Positions 24,219 to 33,104 of a DNA stretch of 64,000 nt are shown here, one piece after another. How positions within the stretch are numbered: the first letter of the stretch is position 1; every line of letters starts with the position of its first letter. The notes below the pieces were generated by a model. It saw only the letters and a program-made list of their open reading frames with translations, did not search any database and had not been told where the DNA came from. The translations under genes were made by a program, and so were the position numbers. This stretch comes from Mycobacterium sp. 141 (GTDB lineage Bacteria > Actinomycetota > Actinomycetes > Mycobacteriales > Mycobacteriaceae): assembly GCF_000382405.1 (NCBI RefSeq), contig NZ_KB908269.1, positions 1 through 64,000 of the forward strand, written 5' to 3'.

Positions 24219-24257
24219 TCCTGACGCGCCGAAAACGGCGGCGGGAGTAGCCGAGAA

Positions 24258-24300
24258 CTTTTTCTTGACTAATTCCAGAAAAGGGACGAGACTGCAGAAC
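24258..24300 (+). promoter_or_regulatory. AT-rich furA operator/promoter region
   Basis: An AT-rich block (24258-24284) with TTGACTAATTCCAGAAAAGG lies just upstream of the furA GTG. In mycobacteria FurA represses its own gene by binding an AT-rich sequence directly upstream, and this block matches that in place and composition. An AGGGACGAG element lies about 10 nt before the start. Confidence 0.5.
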
Positions 24301-24732
24301 GTGGCAACGACTGCGGACCTCCAGCGAATGCTGCGGACCGCTGGTATGCGAGTGACCCGCCCCCGGGTGGCGGTGCTTACGGCGGTGCATGCGCATCCTC
24401 ACTCCGACACGGATTCGATCATCCGCGCCGTGCGTGAAGAGCTGCCCGAGGTGTCACACCAAGCCGTCTACGACTCGCTGCATGCGTTGACCGCAGCGCG
24501 CCTGGTGCGGCGGATCCAGCCCTCCGGATCCGTAGCCCGTTACGAGTCACGGATCGGCGACAACCATCACCACATCGTGTGCCGCTCGTGTGGCGCCATC
24601 GCCGACATCGACTGTGCGGTCGGCTCAGCCCCCTGTCTGACCGCGTCAGAGGACCATGGCTTCGAGATCGACGAAGCCGAGGTCATCTACTGGGGCACTT
24701 GCCCCGAATGTTCCACTGCTCCAAGTAGATAA
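24301..24732 (+). CDS. furA: Fur-family regulator FurA
   Basis: A 143-residue metal-dependent repressor controlling katG. The winged helix spans about 8-80 (LRTAGMRVTRPRVAVLTAV, then VSHQAVYDSLHALTAARLVRRIQPSGSVARYE). The metal site is in GDNHHHIVCRSCGAIADIDC, with a second Cys pair CPEC near the end. This is the FurA branch (SGSVARYESR) always paired with katG. The GTG at 24301 begins VATTADLQRMLRT, matching FurA starts. The frame continues upstream antisense-free into dprE1 but without support. The gene sits 82 bp after dprE1, an unusual location for the pair. Confidence 0.92.
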   Translation: MATTADLQRMLRTAGMRVTRPRVAVLTAVHAHPHSDTDSIIRAVREELPEVSHQAVYDSLHALTAARLVRRIQPSGSVARYESRIGDNHHHIVCRSCGAIADIDCAVGSAPCLTASEDHGFEIDEAEVIYWGTCPECSTAPSR

Positions 24733-24770
24733 CTCACAAACCAGCCCACCCAGCCCGGAAAGGATTTGTC

Positions 24771-26990
24771 ATGGCCGAGACCCAAACTCACCCCCCCATT
24801 GGCGAAGCTCAGACCGAACCCGCCGAAAGCGGTTGTCCGATGATGATCAGGCGCCCAGTCGAGGGCGGTAGCAACCGCGACTGGTGGCCCAATGCGGTGA
24901 ATCTCAAGATCCTGCAGAAGAATCCCGACATCATCGATCCCAACGACGCAGACTTCGACTATCGCGCGGCCGTGCAGACCATCGACTTCGATGAGCTGCA
25001 GCGTGATTTCGATGAGCTGATGACCACGGAGCAGGACTGGTGGCCGGCCGACTTCGGCCATTACGGCCCGTTGTTCGTCCGGATGTCCTGGCACGCCGCC
25101 GGCACCTACCGGGTGCAGGACGGCCGCGGTGGCGGCGGTCGGGGCCAGCAGCGCTTCGCCCCGACCAACAGCTGGCCGGACAACGTCGGGCTGGACAATG
25201 CCCGCCGGCTGCTGTGGCCGATCAAGAAGAAGTACGGCAAGAAGCTGTCCTGGTCCGATCTGATCGTCTACGCGGGCAACCGGGCCCAGGAACACATGGG
25301 CTTCAAGTCCGCCGGTTTCGCTTTCGGCCGACCGGACTACTGGGAGCCAGAGGAGGACATCTACTGGGGCGCCGAGGCGGAGTGGCTGGGCACCCGCGAG
25401 CGCTACAGCGGTTCCGACGGCGACCGGCGCAGGCTGGAGAACCCGTTGGCCGCTTCCACCATGGGCTTGATCTACGTCAACCCCGAAGGCCCCGAGGGCA
25501 ATCCAGATCCGCTGGCAGCCGCCATCGACATCCGCGAGACCTTCGGCCGGATGGCGATGAATGACATCGAGACCGCCGCGCTGATCTGCGGCGGGCACAC
25601 CTTCGGCAAGACTCACGGCAACGGCGACGCGGACGCGCTCGGGCCCGAGCCGGAGGCCGCCCCGCTGCAGACCATGGGTCTGGGCTGGCGCAACCCCCAC
25701 GACACCGGCAACCCCAACGACAAGGTGGCCAGCGGGCTGGAGGTGACCTGGACGCACACCCCGACCAAGTGGGACAACAGCTTCCTGGAGATCCTCTACA
25801 GCAACGAGTGGGAGCTGTTCAAGAGCCCCGCCGGCGCCCAGCAGTGGCGTCCCAAGGACAACGGCTGGGCCAACTCGGTACCGACCGCAGACCTCAAGGG
25901 CCGTACGCACCCGGCGATGCTGACCACCGATCTGTCGATGCGGTTCGACCCGATCTACGGCGAGATCACCCGGCGCTGGCTGGACCACCCCGAGGAGCTC
26001 CGGGAGGAGTACGCCAAGGCCTGGTTCAAGCTGCTGCATCGCGACCTCGGCCCGGTCACCCGCTACCTCGGCCCGTTGGCGCCGAAGGAGACCTGGCTCT
26101 GGCAGGACGTCACCCCGGCTGGGAAGACGCTGTCCGACGCCGACATCGCGACCCTCAAGGCCGCCATCGCCGGCTCGGACCTGACCGTGCCGCAGCTGGT
26201 TTCGACCGCATGGAAGGCGGCGGGCTCGTTCCGGGCCAGCGACATGCGCGGCGGCGCCAACGGCGGCCGGATCCGGCTGCAGCCGCAGCTGGGTTGGGAG
26301 TCCAACGAACCCGACGAGCTGGCCCAGGTGATCCGCAAGCTCGAGGAGATCCAGTCGAGTGCGGGCGTTGACGTGTCCTTTGCCGACCTGGTGGTGCTGG
26401 CGGGCAACGTCGGTGTCGAGCAGGCGGCCAAGGCGGCCGGATACGACATCCAGGTGCCGTTCACCTCGGGCCGGGGCGACACCACCCAGGACCAGACGGA
26501 CGTCGAGTCGTTCGCCTACCTGGAGCTGCGGGCCGACGGTTTCCGTAACTACGCGGGCAAGGGCCTGGAGGTCCCGACCGAGTACCAGCTCATCGACCGG
26601 GCCAACCAGCTGGGCCTGTCGGCGCCGGAGATGACGGTCCTGATCGGCGGACTGCGGGCGGTGGAGGCCAACTACGGCGGCACCAAGCTCGGGGTCCTCA
26701 CCCAGAGGCCGGGACAGTTGACGAACGACTTCTTCGTCAACCTCACCGACATGGGCGTCAAATGGGAGCCGTCGTCGGCCGATGACGGCACCTACGTCGG
26801 CAAGGACCTGCTCAGCGGCGAACAGAAGTACACCGCCAGCCGTGTCGATCTGTTGTTCGGATCCAACTCTCAGCTGCGGGCGCTGACCGAGTTCTACGCC
26901 GAGGACGACTCCGAGGAGAAGTTCGTCAAGGACTTCGTCGCGGCGTGGGCCAAGGTGATGGACAACGACCGGTTCGATCTCGAGGTCTGA
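24771..26990 (+). CDS. katG: Catalase-peroxidase KatG
   Basis: A 739-residue bifunctional haem enzyme that removes hydrogen peroxide and, in mycobacteria, activates isoniazid. The N-terminal active half contains RMSWHAAGTYR (Trp107, distal His108), LIYVNPEGPEG and RMAMND (Tyr and Met of the cross-linked triad with Trp107), and GGHTFGKTHG (proximal His276). VASGLEVTWTHTPTKWDN places Ser321 where the M. tuberculosis Ser315 lies. The C-terminal duplicated half lacks the haem ligands. It starts 38 bp after furA behind GGAAAGGA and is probably co-transcribed. A strong hairpin follows at 27016. No reason for its place inside the dprE1-dprE2 operon is apparent. Confidence 0.97.
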   Translation: MAETQTHPPIGEAQTEPAESGCPMMIRRPVEGGSNRDWWPNAVNLKILQKNPDIIDPNDADFDYRAAVQTIDFDELQRDFDELMTTEQDWWPADFGHYGPLFVRMSWHAAGTYRVQDGRGGGGRGQQRFAPTNSWPDNVGLDNARRLLWPIKKKYGKKLSWSDLIVYAGNRAQEHMGFKSAGFAFGRPDYWEPEEDIYWGAEAEWLGTRERYSGSDGDRRRLENPLAASTMGLIYVNPEGPEGNPDPLAAAIDIRETFGRMAMNDIETAALICGGHTFGKTHGNGDADALGPEPEAAPLQTMGLGWRNPHDTGNPNDKVASGLEVTWTHTPTKWDNSFLEILYSNEWELFKSPAGAQQWRPKDNGWANSVPTADLKGRTHPAMLTTDLSMRFDPIYGEITRRWLDHPEELREEYAKAWFKLLHRDLGPVTRYLGPLAPKETWLWQDVTPAGKTLSDADIATLKAAIAGSDLTVPQLVSTAWKAAGSFRASDMRGGANGGRIRLQPQLGWESNEPDELAQVIRKLEEIQSSAGVDVSFADLVVLAGNVGVEQAAKAAGYDIQVPFTSGRGDTTQDQTDVESFAYLELRADGFRNYAGKGLEVPTEYQLIDRANQLGLSAPEMTVLIGGLRAVEANYGGTKLGVLTQRPGQLTNDFFVNLTDMGVKWEPSSADDGTYVGKDLLSGEQKYTASRVDLLFGSNSQLRALTEFYAEDDSEEKFVKDFVAAWAKVMDNDRFDLEV

Positions 26991-27015
26991 TCGGCACGTA
27001 ACCGAAGTATCCGGA

Positions 27016-27046
27016 CGCCCAGGACGGCCTCGCGGCCGCCTGGGCG
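27016..27046 (+). terminator. Hairpin terminator after katG
   Basis: CGCCCAGG-A-CGGCC, loop TCGC, GGCCG-CCTGGGCG gives 13 paired bases with one bulged A. There is no clear T-run, as is usual in mycobacteria. It lies 26 bp after the katG stop and would separate furA-katG transcripts from dprE2. Confidence 0.75.
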
Positions 27047-27077
27047 TTCGGCGTTCGGCCGTGGTGAGAACGCCGCA

Positions 27078-27122
27078 CGGTACCCTCGTCACGATGTCCC
27101 CCGAGGCTTGGAGCTGCGCTAG
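27078..27122 (+). pseudogene. Relic of a second dprE1: 5' end joined to 3' end
   Basis: 27078-27098 matches 22819-22840 (upstream region and ATG of dprE1) with a single gap. It runs directly into 27102-27122, which reads Arg-Gly-Leu-Glu-Leu-Arg-stop, close to the DprE1 ending ARRLELL-stop. The stop TAG abuts the dprE2 ATG. In other mycobacteria dprE1 ends at or beside the dprE2 start, so this looks like an ancestral dprE1 reduced to its two ends by internal deletion. The 5' match is direct, while the 3' match is short. Confidence 0.55.
27081..27086 (+). promoter_or_regulatory. -10 box upstream of dprE2 (copy of the dprE1 promoter)
   Basis: TACCCT lies 7 nt before an ATG at 27094 that opens a 15-codon frame ending at 27141, overlapping the dprE2 start. 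It is the only evident promoter between the katG terminator and dprE2. Confidence 0.45.
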
Positions 27123-27887
27123 ATGGTGTTCGACGCCGTAGGTAACCCCCAGACGATCCTGCTGCTCGGCGGCACCTCAGAGATCGGGCTGGCAATCTGT
27201 GAGCGCTATCTGCGCGACGCCCCGGCCCGTATCGTGCTGGCCGCGCTGCCCGACGACCCGGGCCGCGACGGTGCGGTGGCCCAGCTGCGTGCGGCAGGCG
27301 CCAAAGAGGTCGAGGTTATCGACTTCGACGCCGTCGACACCGCCAGCCATCCCGCGGTCATCGACAAGGCTTTTGCCGGTGGTGATGTAGACGTCGCGAT
27401 CGTGGCGTTCGGGCTGCTCGGGGATGCCGAGGAACTGTGGCAGAACCAGCGCAAGGCCGTGCAGATCGCCGAAATCAACTACACCGCAGCTGTTTCGGTC
27501 GGTGTGCTGCTGGGCGAGAAGATGCGTGCTCAGGGCTCCGGGCGCATCATCGCGATGAGCTCCGCGGCCGGTGAGCGCGTGCGTCGCTCCAACTTCGTCT
27601 ACGGCTCCACCAAGGCCGGCCTGGACGGCTTCTATCTCGGCCTCGGTGAGGCGCTGCGGGAATTCGGCGTCCGGGTACTGGTGATCCGGCCCGGCCAGGT
27701 GCGCACGCGGATGAGCGCGCACGTCAAGGAAGCCCCGCTGACCGTCGACAAGGAATACGTCGCCGACCTGGCGGTCACCGCTTCGGCCAAGGGCAAAGAG
27801 CTGGTCTGGGCGCCAGGGGCGTTCCGCTACGTGATGATGGTGTTGCGGCACATCCCGCGACCCATCTTCCGTCGGCTCCCCATCTGA
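27123..27887 (+). CDS. dprE2: Decaprenylphosphoryl-2-keto-erythro-pentose reductase DprE2
   Basis: A 254-residue NADH-dependent SDR that reduces the DprE1 product to decaprenylphosphoryl-arabinose, the sole arabinan donor. The Rossmann glycine motif is LLGGTSEIGLAI (about 14-25). The catalytic set is Ser in MSSAAGE, Tyr and Lys in VYGSTKAG (YxxxK). The end RHIPRPIFRRLPI is typical. The ATG at 27123 follows immediately on a TAG that resembles the end of dprE1. The stop overlaps the aftA ATG by one base. It is separated from dprE1 by the furA-katG insertion. Confidence 0.95.
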   Translation: MVFDAVGNPQTILLLGGTSEIGLAICERYLRDAPARIVLAALPDDPGRDGAVAQLRAAGAKEVEVIDFDAVDTASHPAVIDKAFAGGDVDVAIVAFGLLGDAEELWQNQRKAVQIAEINYTAAVSVGVLLGEKMRAQGSGRIIAMSSAAGERVRRSNFVYGSTKAGLDGFYLGLGEALREFGVRVLVIRPGQVRTRMSAHVKEAPLTVDKEYVADLAVTASAKGKELVWAPGAFRYVMMVLRHIPRPIFRRLPI

Positions 27888-29851
27888 TGCGGGCCGGACT
27901 CCTCGGTCCGGCCAGGGTGGTCGGCCAGATGGTCATCGCCGTCCTGATCGCCTCGGTGGTTGCCGGGGTGGCGATCACTGCGATCGCCCGGGTGCAGTGG
28001 CCGGCCTACAACACCTCCAATCAGTTGCACGCCCTGACCACCGTGGGCCAGTTCGGTTGTTTGGCAGGGCTTTTCGTGTCAGGCCTGATCTGGCGGCGGG
28101 GTCGGCGCACCCTGGCCCGGCTCGCCGCGCTGATCTTCCTGTCGGCATTCTCGGTGGTGACGCTGGCGATGCCGCTGGGCGCCACCAAGCTGTACCTGTT
28201 CGGGGTGTCGGTAGACCAGCAGTTCCGCACCGAGTATCTGACCCGGCTCACCGACACCGCGGGCCTGCATGACATGACCTACTTCGGGCTGCCGCCCTAC
28301 TACCCGGCGGGCTGGTTCTGGATGGGCGGGCGCATCGCCGCCTGGACCGGGACCCCGGCCTGGGAGATGTTCAAACCGTGGGCCATCGGCTCCATCACCG
28401 TCGCCGCGGCACTGGCACTCGTGCTGTGGGCGGCCATGGTCCGGTTCGAGTACGCGCTGATCGTCACCACGGCCAGTACCGCTGCCATGCTGGCCTATTC
28501 GCCGGCCGAACCGTATGCCGCGATCATCACGGTGCTGTTGCCGCCCGTGCTGGTGCTGGCCTGGTCGGGGCTGGGCGCGCACGCGAGGAGCACGGAAGGA
28601 GACGGCAGCACCCGCAACGGCGGGTGGGCGGCGATCGTCGGCACCGGCATCTTCCTCGGCGTGGCCGCGCTGTTCTACACGCTGCTGTTCGCTTACTGCG
28701 CGTTCACGCTGGCCATCATGGGACTGCTGTTGGCGGCGGCCCGCAGGCACTGGGACCCGTTGTTGCGGCTGGTCGTCATCGCCGCGATCTCGGGGCTGAT
28801 CGCCCTGATCAGCTGGGGCCCGTACCTGCTGGCGGCGGCCAAGGGCCGGCCCGCCGACAAGGGCACCGCCCAGCACTATCTGCCCGATGCGGGCGCGCAA
28901 CTGACCTTCCCGATGCTGAGCTTCACGCTGCTGGGCGCGTTGTGCCTGGTCGGCACGCTGTGGCTGGTGGTGCGGGCGCCGGGCTGGGGGCTCTTCGCCC
29001 GAGAGGCTCATCGCAATTCCACGACGGCTGCAGCGCTGGCCTTCGGCGTGGTCGCGATCTACGCCTGGTCGCTGCTGTCGATGCTGACCACGCTCGTGGG
29101 CACCACGCTGCTGTCGTTCCGGCTGCAGTCGATGCTGACCGTGCTGCTGACCACCGCGGGGGCGTTCGGGTTCATCGAGGCGACGCTCGCGATCGCCCGG
29201 CGCTACCAGCCCGAAACGAGGCGACGTGTCATCGCGGTGGCAGCGACGATCGGCACCGTCGGCGCCCTCACGTTCAGCCAGGACATTCCCGACGTGCTGC
29301 GTCCCGACATCAACGTCGCCTACACCGACACCGACGGCACCGGCGTGCGCGCTGACCGCAGGCCGCCCGGCGCCGAGCAGTACTACCGCGAGGTCGACGC
29401 CAAGATCCTTGAGGTCACGGGCGTTCCCCGGGATCAGACCGTGGTGCTCACCGCCGACTACAGCTTCCTGTCGTACTACCCGTACTACGGCTTCCAGGGG
29501 CTGACATCGCACTACGCCAACCCGCTGGCCCAGTTCAAGGAACGCGCAGCCGCCATCGAGGGCTGGGGCACGCTGAGCACCCCCGACCAGTTCATCAAGG
29601 CTCTCGACGGGTTGCCCTGGAAACCGCCGACGGTGTTTCTCATGCGCCGCGGCGCGGGCGATACCTACACCCTGCGGCTGGCCTCCGACGTCTATCCGAA
29701 CCAGCCCAATGTGCGCCGCTATCACGTGGAGCTGAACTCGGCGTTGTTCGACGATCCGCGGTTCTATCTGTCGGATGTGGGGCCGTTCGTCCTGGCCATC
29801 CGCAAGCCCGATCAGAACGCCAGTCAGAAAGCGACTCCCGATGGCCGTTGA
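27887..29851 (+). CDS. aftA: Arabinofuranosyltransferase AftA
   Basis: A 654-residue GT-C enzyme that attaches the first arabinofuranose residues to galactan. An N-terminal block of about 11 membrane segments (to about residue 470) is followed by an extracytoplasmic domain. The first large loop holds GVSVDQQFRTEYLTRLTD, with the acidic residues of the GT-C site. The M. tuberculosis protein is 643 residues. The loop near residue 230 contains AHARST, encoded by one copy of the dispersed GCGCACGCGAGGAGCAC repeat (28577-28593). It overlaps dprE2 by one base and embC by 11 bases, so the run is one operon. Confidence 0.93.
   Translation: MRAGLLGPARVVGQMVIAVLIASVVAGVAITAIARVQWPAYNTSNQLHALTTVGQFGCLAGLFVSGLIWRRGRRTLARLAALIFLSAFSVVTLAMPLGATKLYLFGVSVDQQFRTEYLTRLTDTAGLHDMTYFGLPPYYPAGWFWMGGRIAAWTGTPAWEMFKPWAIGSITVAAALALVLWAAMVRFEYALIVTTASTAAMLAYSPAEPYAAIITVLLPPVLVLAWSGLGAHARSTEGDGSTRNGGWAAIVGTGIFLGVAALFYTLLFAYCAFTLAIMGLLLAAARRHWDPLLRLVVIAAISGLIALISWGPYLLAAAKGRPADKGTAQHYLPDAGAQLTFPMLSFTLLGALCLVGTLWLVVRAPGWGLFAREAHRNSTTAAALAFGVVAIYAWSLLSMLTTLVGTTLLSFRLQSMLTVLLTTAGAFGFIEATLAIARRYQPETRRRVIAVAATIGTVGALTFSQDIPDVLRPDINVAYTDTDGTGVRADRRPPGAEQYYREVDAKILEVTGVPRDQTVVLTADYSFLSYYPYYGFQGLTSHYANPLAQFKERAAAIEGWGTLSTPDQFIKALDGLPWKPPTVFLMRRGAGDTYTLRLASDVYPNQPNVRRYHVELNSALFDDPRFYLSDVGPFVLAIRKPDQNASQKATPDGR
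28577..28593 (+). repeat. Dispersed repeat copy (GCGCACGCGAGGAGCAC) inside aftA
   Basis: Identical in 17 bases to the array at 12138-12208 and to 57549-57565. It is read in frame as Ala-His-Ala-Arg-Ser-Thr within a loop of AftA. Confidence 0.8.
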
Positions 29852-32800
29852 CGCGCCGATAGCATCGAAACCCGTGATCGCTACGGGCGCCAACCACCGG
29901 ACAGCGCGACTCATCGCCATCGTCGCCGGTCTGCTCGGTGCGCTCATGGCCATCGCCACCCCGTTCCTGCCGGTCAAGCAGACCACTGCGCAGCTCAACT
30001 GGCCGCAGAACGGCACCTGGCAGAGCGTCAACGCCCCACTGATCGGGTATGTCGCCACCGACCTGACCATCAACGTGCCGTGCCAGGCCGCCGCGGGGCT
30101 GGCCGGCCCGCAGAACCGCGACCGAACGGTCCTGCTGTCGACCGTGCCCAAGCAGGCGCCCAAGGCTGTCGACCGCGGTCTGCTCATCGAACGCGTCAAC
30201 AACGACCTGCTGGTCATCGTCCGCAACACCCCGGTGGTCAGCGCCTCGCTGGATCGGGTGCTCAGCCCGGCCTGCAAGTACCTGACCTTCACGGCGCACG
30301 CCGACAAGATCACCGGCGAGTTCGTCGGGCTCACCCAGGGCCCGTCGAGTGACCCGTCCCAGGATCCCAATGCGCCGCTGCGCGGTGAGCGCAGCGGCTA
30401 CGACTTCCGCCCGCAGATCGTCGGCGTCTTCACCGATCTGTCCGGCCCCGCGCCGGAGGGTCTTACCTTCTCGGCCACGATCGACACGCGGTACAGCAGC
30501 TCCCCCACGCTGCTCAAGATGCTGGCGATGATCATCGGCGTCGCCATGACCGTCGTCGCCCTGGGCGCTCTGCACGTGCTCGACTCCGCCGACGGCGTCA
30601 AACAGCGGCACTTCCTGCCGGCCCGCTGGTGGTCGTTGTCGCCACTGGACGCGCTGGTCGGCGCTGTGCTGGTGTGGTGGCATTTCGTCGGCTCCAACAC
30701 GTCCGACGACGGCTACATCCTCACCATGGCCCGGGTGTCCGAACACGCCGGCTACATGGCCAATTACTACCGCTGGTTCGGCACCCCTGAAGCCCCTTTC
30801 GGCTGGTACTACGACCTGCTGGCGCTGTGGGCCCACGTGAGCACCGCCAGCGTATGGCTGCGGTTGCCGACGCTGGTGATGGCGCTGGCCTGCTGGTGGG
30901 TGATCAGCCGCGAGGTCATCCCGCGACTCGGGCACGCCGTCAAACACAGCCGGGCAGCGGCATGGACCGCGGCAGGCATGTTCCTGGCGTTCTGGCTGCC
31001 GCTGAACAACGGGCTGCGCCCCGAGCCGATCATCGCCCTCGGCATCCTGCTGACCTGGTGTTCGGTGGAGCGCGGCGTCGCCACCAACCGGATGCTGCCG
31101 GTCGCCATCGCGATCATCATCGGCGCGCTCACCCTGTTCTCCGGTCCCACCGGCATCGCCGCCGTCGGCGCGCTGCTGGTGGCCGTCGGTCCGCTGAAAA
31201 CCATTGTGGCTCGGCATACTTCCCGCTTCGGGCATCTGGCCCTGCTGGCCCCGATCCTGGCGGCGTGCACGGTCACCATCATCCTGATCTTCCGGGACCA
31301 GACGCTGATCGGTGAGATCCAGGCCAGCTCCTTCAAGTCCACCGTGGGTCCGAGCCTGGCCTGGTTCGACGAACACATCCGTTACGAGCGGCTGTTCACC
31401 ACGAGCCCCGACGGCTCGGTGGCTCGACGCTTCGCAGTGCTGACTCTCCTTCTGGCGCTGGCAGTTTCGATCGCCATGTCGCTACGGAAGGGCCGTGTGC
31501 CCGGCACCGCGGCGGGTCCGAGCCGACGCATCATCGGCATCACGATCATCTCGTTCTTCGCGATGATGTTCACCCCCACCAAGTGGACGCATCACTTCGG
31601 CGTGTTCGCCGGGCTGGCCGGGTCGCTGGGCGCGCTGGCCGCGGTGGCGGTGACCGCCGCGGCGATGAAGTCGCGACGCAACCGGGCCATGTTCGGCGCG
31701 GCGGTGCTGTTCGTGACGGCGCTGTCGTTCGCGACCGTCAACGGCTGGTGGTACGTGTCGAACTTCGGCGTGCCGTGGTCGAACTCGTTCCCGCAGTGGC
31801 ACTTCGGCTTCACCACGATCCTCCTCGGGTTCTCGGTGCTGGCACTGCTGCTGGCCGCCTGGTTCCACTTCAGCGGACGTGACCTGTCCCCCGATGGCCC
31901 GCCGAGCCGATGGCAGCGGCTCGTGCAGGCGCCGCTTGCGATCGCCGCGTGGGTGCTGGTGATGTTCGAGGTGGTTTCACTGACGCTGGCGATGATCAAC
32001 CAGTACCCGGCCTGGTCGGTGGGACGCTCCAATCTGGAGGCCCTGACCGGTAAGACGTGCGGGCTGGCCAGCGACGTGATGGTCGAGGAGAATCCGAACG
32101 CGGGCATGCTCACGCCGATCGACCAGCCCTTCGGCCAGGCGCTCGGTGCGGTCACCTCACAGGGGTTCACCTCCAACGGCATTCCGTCGGACGTCTCGGC
32201 CGACCCGGTGATGGAGCAACCCGGCTCCACCAACTTCGCCGACACCGAATCCGGCACCACGACCGCCAGCGAAGGCGGGACCGAGGGCGGTACCACCGCC
32301 GCAGCAGGCGCCAATGGGTCGCGCGCGCGGCTGCCCTTCGGCCTGAACCCCGCCACCACACCGGTGCTGGGCAGCTGGCGGGCCGGCAGCCAGATTCCGT
32401 CGGAGCTGCGTTCGGCGTGGTACCGGCTGCCGAACCGGGATACCGCCGGGCCCCTGCTCGTGGTGGCAGCCGCCGGACGGTTCAGTGCAGGCGAGGTCGT
32501 GGTCCAGTGGGCTACCGACAAGCAGGCTGCCGCGGACCGGCCCGGGGGCAGGGTCGGCTTCGCCGACGTCGGGGCAGCCCCGGCGTGGCGGAACCTGCGG
32601 GCGCCGCTGTCGGCCATCCCGCGGGATGCCACCCAGATCCGGCTGGTCGCGACCGACGACGATCTGGCCCCGCAGCACTGGATCGCGGTGACCCCGCCGC
32701 GAATCCCCACCCTGCGCACCCTGCAGGACGTGGTGGGCTCGACCGATCCGGTGATGTTGGACTGGCTGGTGGGCCTCGCCTTCCCGTGCCAACGGCCGTT

Positions 32801-33095
32801 CGGCCACCAGTACGGCGTGATCGAGGTGCCGAAGTGGCGGATCCTGCCGGACCGGTTCGGCGCAGAGGCCAACTCGCCGGTGATGGACTACCTGGGCGGC
32901 GGGCCGCTGGGCATCACCGAGTTGATGTTCCGGGCCGCGACGGTGCCGACCTATCTCAAGGACGACTGGTTCCGGGACTGGGGCTCTTTGCAGCGGCTGA
33001 CACCGTGGTACACCGACGCCGCACCGGCCCGGCTCGACCTGGGGACCGCCACCCGCAGCGGGTGGTGGAGCCCGGCTCCGCTACGACCCAGTTGA
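29841..33095 (+). CDS. embC: Arabinosyltransferase EmbC
   Basis: A 1084-residue GT-C arabinosyltransferase that extends arabinan of lipoarabinomannan. An N-terminal membrane anchor (about 25-45) precedes a jelly-roll-like carbohydrate domain, then a multi-span core from about 220. The first large loop reads NTSDDGYILTMARVSEHAGYM, with catalytic Asp289-Asp290. A C-terminal carbohydrate-binding domain begins near 720. The EMBC-specific NYYRWFGTPEAPFGWYYD follows the DD motif. The ATG at 29841 overlaps aftA by 11 bases and begins MAVDAPIASKPV. The frame extends upstream without support. embA normally follows closely, but here two antisense genes intervene. Confidence 0.95.
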   Translation: MAVDAPIASKPVIATGANHRTARLIAIVAGLLGALMAIATPFLPVKQTTAQLNWPQNGTWQSVNAPLIGYVATDLTINVPCQAAAGLAGPQNRDRTVLLSTVPKQAPKAVDRGLLIERVNNDLLVIVRNTPVVSASLDRVLSPACKYLTFTAHADKITGEFVGLTQGPSSDPSQDPNAPLRGERSGYDFRPQIVGVFTDLSGPAPEGLTFSATIDTRYSSSPTLLKMLAMIIGVAMTVVALGALHVLDSADGVKQRHFLPARWWSLSPLDALVGAVLVWWHFVGSNTSDDGYILTMARVSEHAGYMANYYRWFGTPEAPFGWYYDLLALWAHVSTASVWLRLPTLVMALACWWVISREVIPRLGHAVKHSRAAAWTAAGMFLAFWLPLNNGLRPEPIIALGILLTWCSVERGVATNRMLPVAIAIIIGALTLFSGPTGIAAVGALLVAVGPLKTIVARHTSRFGHLALLAPILAACTVTIILIFRDQTLIGEIQASSFKSTVGPSLAWFDEHIRYERLFTTSPDGSVARRFAVLTLLLALAVSIAMSLRKGRVPGTAAGPSRRIIGITIISFFAMMFTPTKWTHHFGVFAGLAGSLGALAAVAVTAAAMKSRRNRAMFGAAVLFVTALSFATVNGWWYVSNFGVPWSNSFPQWHFGFTTILLGFSVLALLLAAWFHFSGRDLSPDGPPSRWQRLVQAPLAIAAWVLVMFEVVSLTLAMINQYPAWSVGRSNLEALTGKTCGLASDVMVEENPNAGMLTPIDQPFGQALGAVTSQGFTSNGIPSDVSADPVMEQPGSTNFADTESGTTTASEGGTEGGTTAAAGANGSRARLPFGLNPATTPVLGSWRAGSQIPSELRSAWYRLPNRDTAGPLLVVAAAGRFSAGEVVVQWATDKQAAADRPGGRVGFADVGAAPAWRNLRAPLSAIPRDATQIRLVATDDDLAPQHWIAVTPPRIPTLRTLQDVVGSTDPVMLDWLVGLAFPCQRPFGHQYGVIEVPKWRILPDRFGAEANSPVMDYLGGGPLGITELMFRAATVPTYLKDDWFRDWGSLQRLTPWYTDAAPARLDLGTATRSGWWSPAPLRPS

Positions 33096-33104
33096 GCGGC
33101 GGGG

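Noticed and set aside
24687..27092. An 801-codon open frame antisense to furA-katG
   Set aside because: It mirrors katG codon for codon, its translation is low-complexity Arg/Val/Gly/Leu sequence without a domain, and it arises from GC-rich third positions of the real gene.
24219..27122. furA-katG as an insertion-sequence or transposon cargo
   Set aside because: No transposase, terminal inverted repeat or target duplication was seen. The only flanking similarity is to dprE1, which points to recombination instead.
28079..30370. A 763-codon open frame antisense to aftA and embC
   Set aside because: Gln/Arg/His-rich translation with no motif. The plus-strand genes there are unmistakable.
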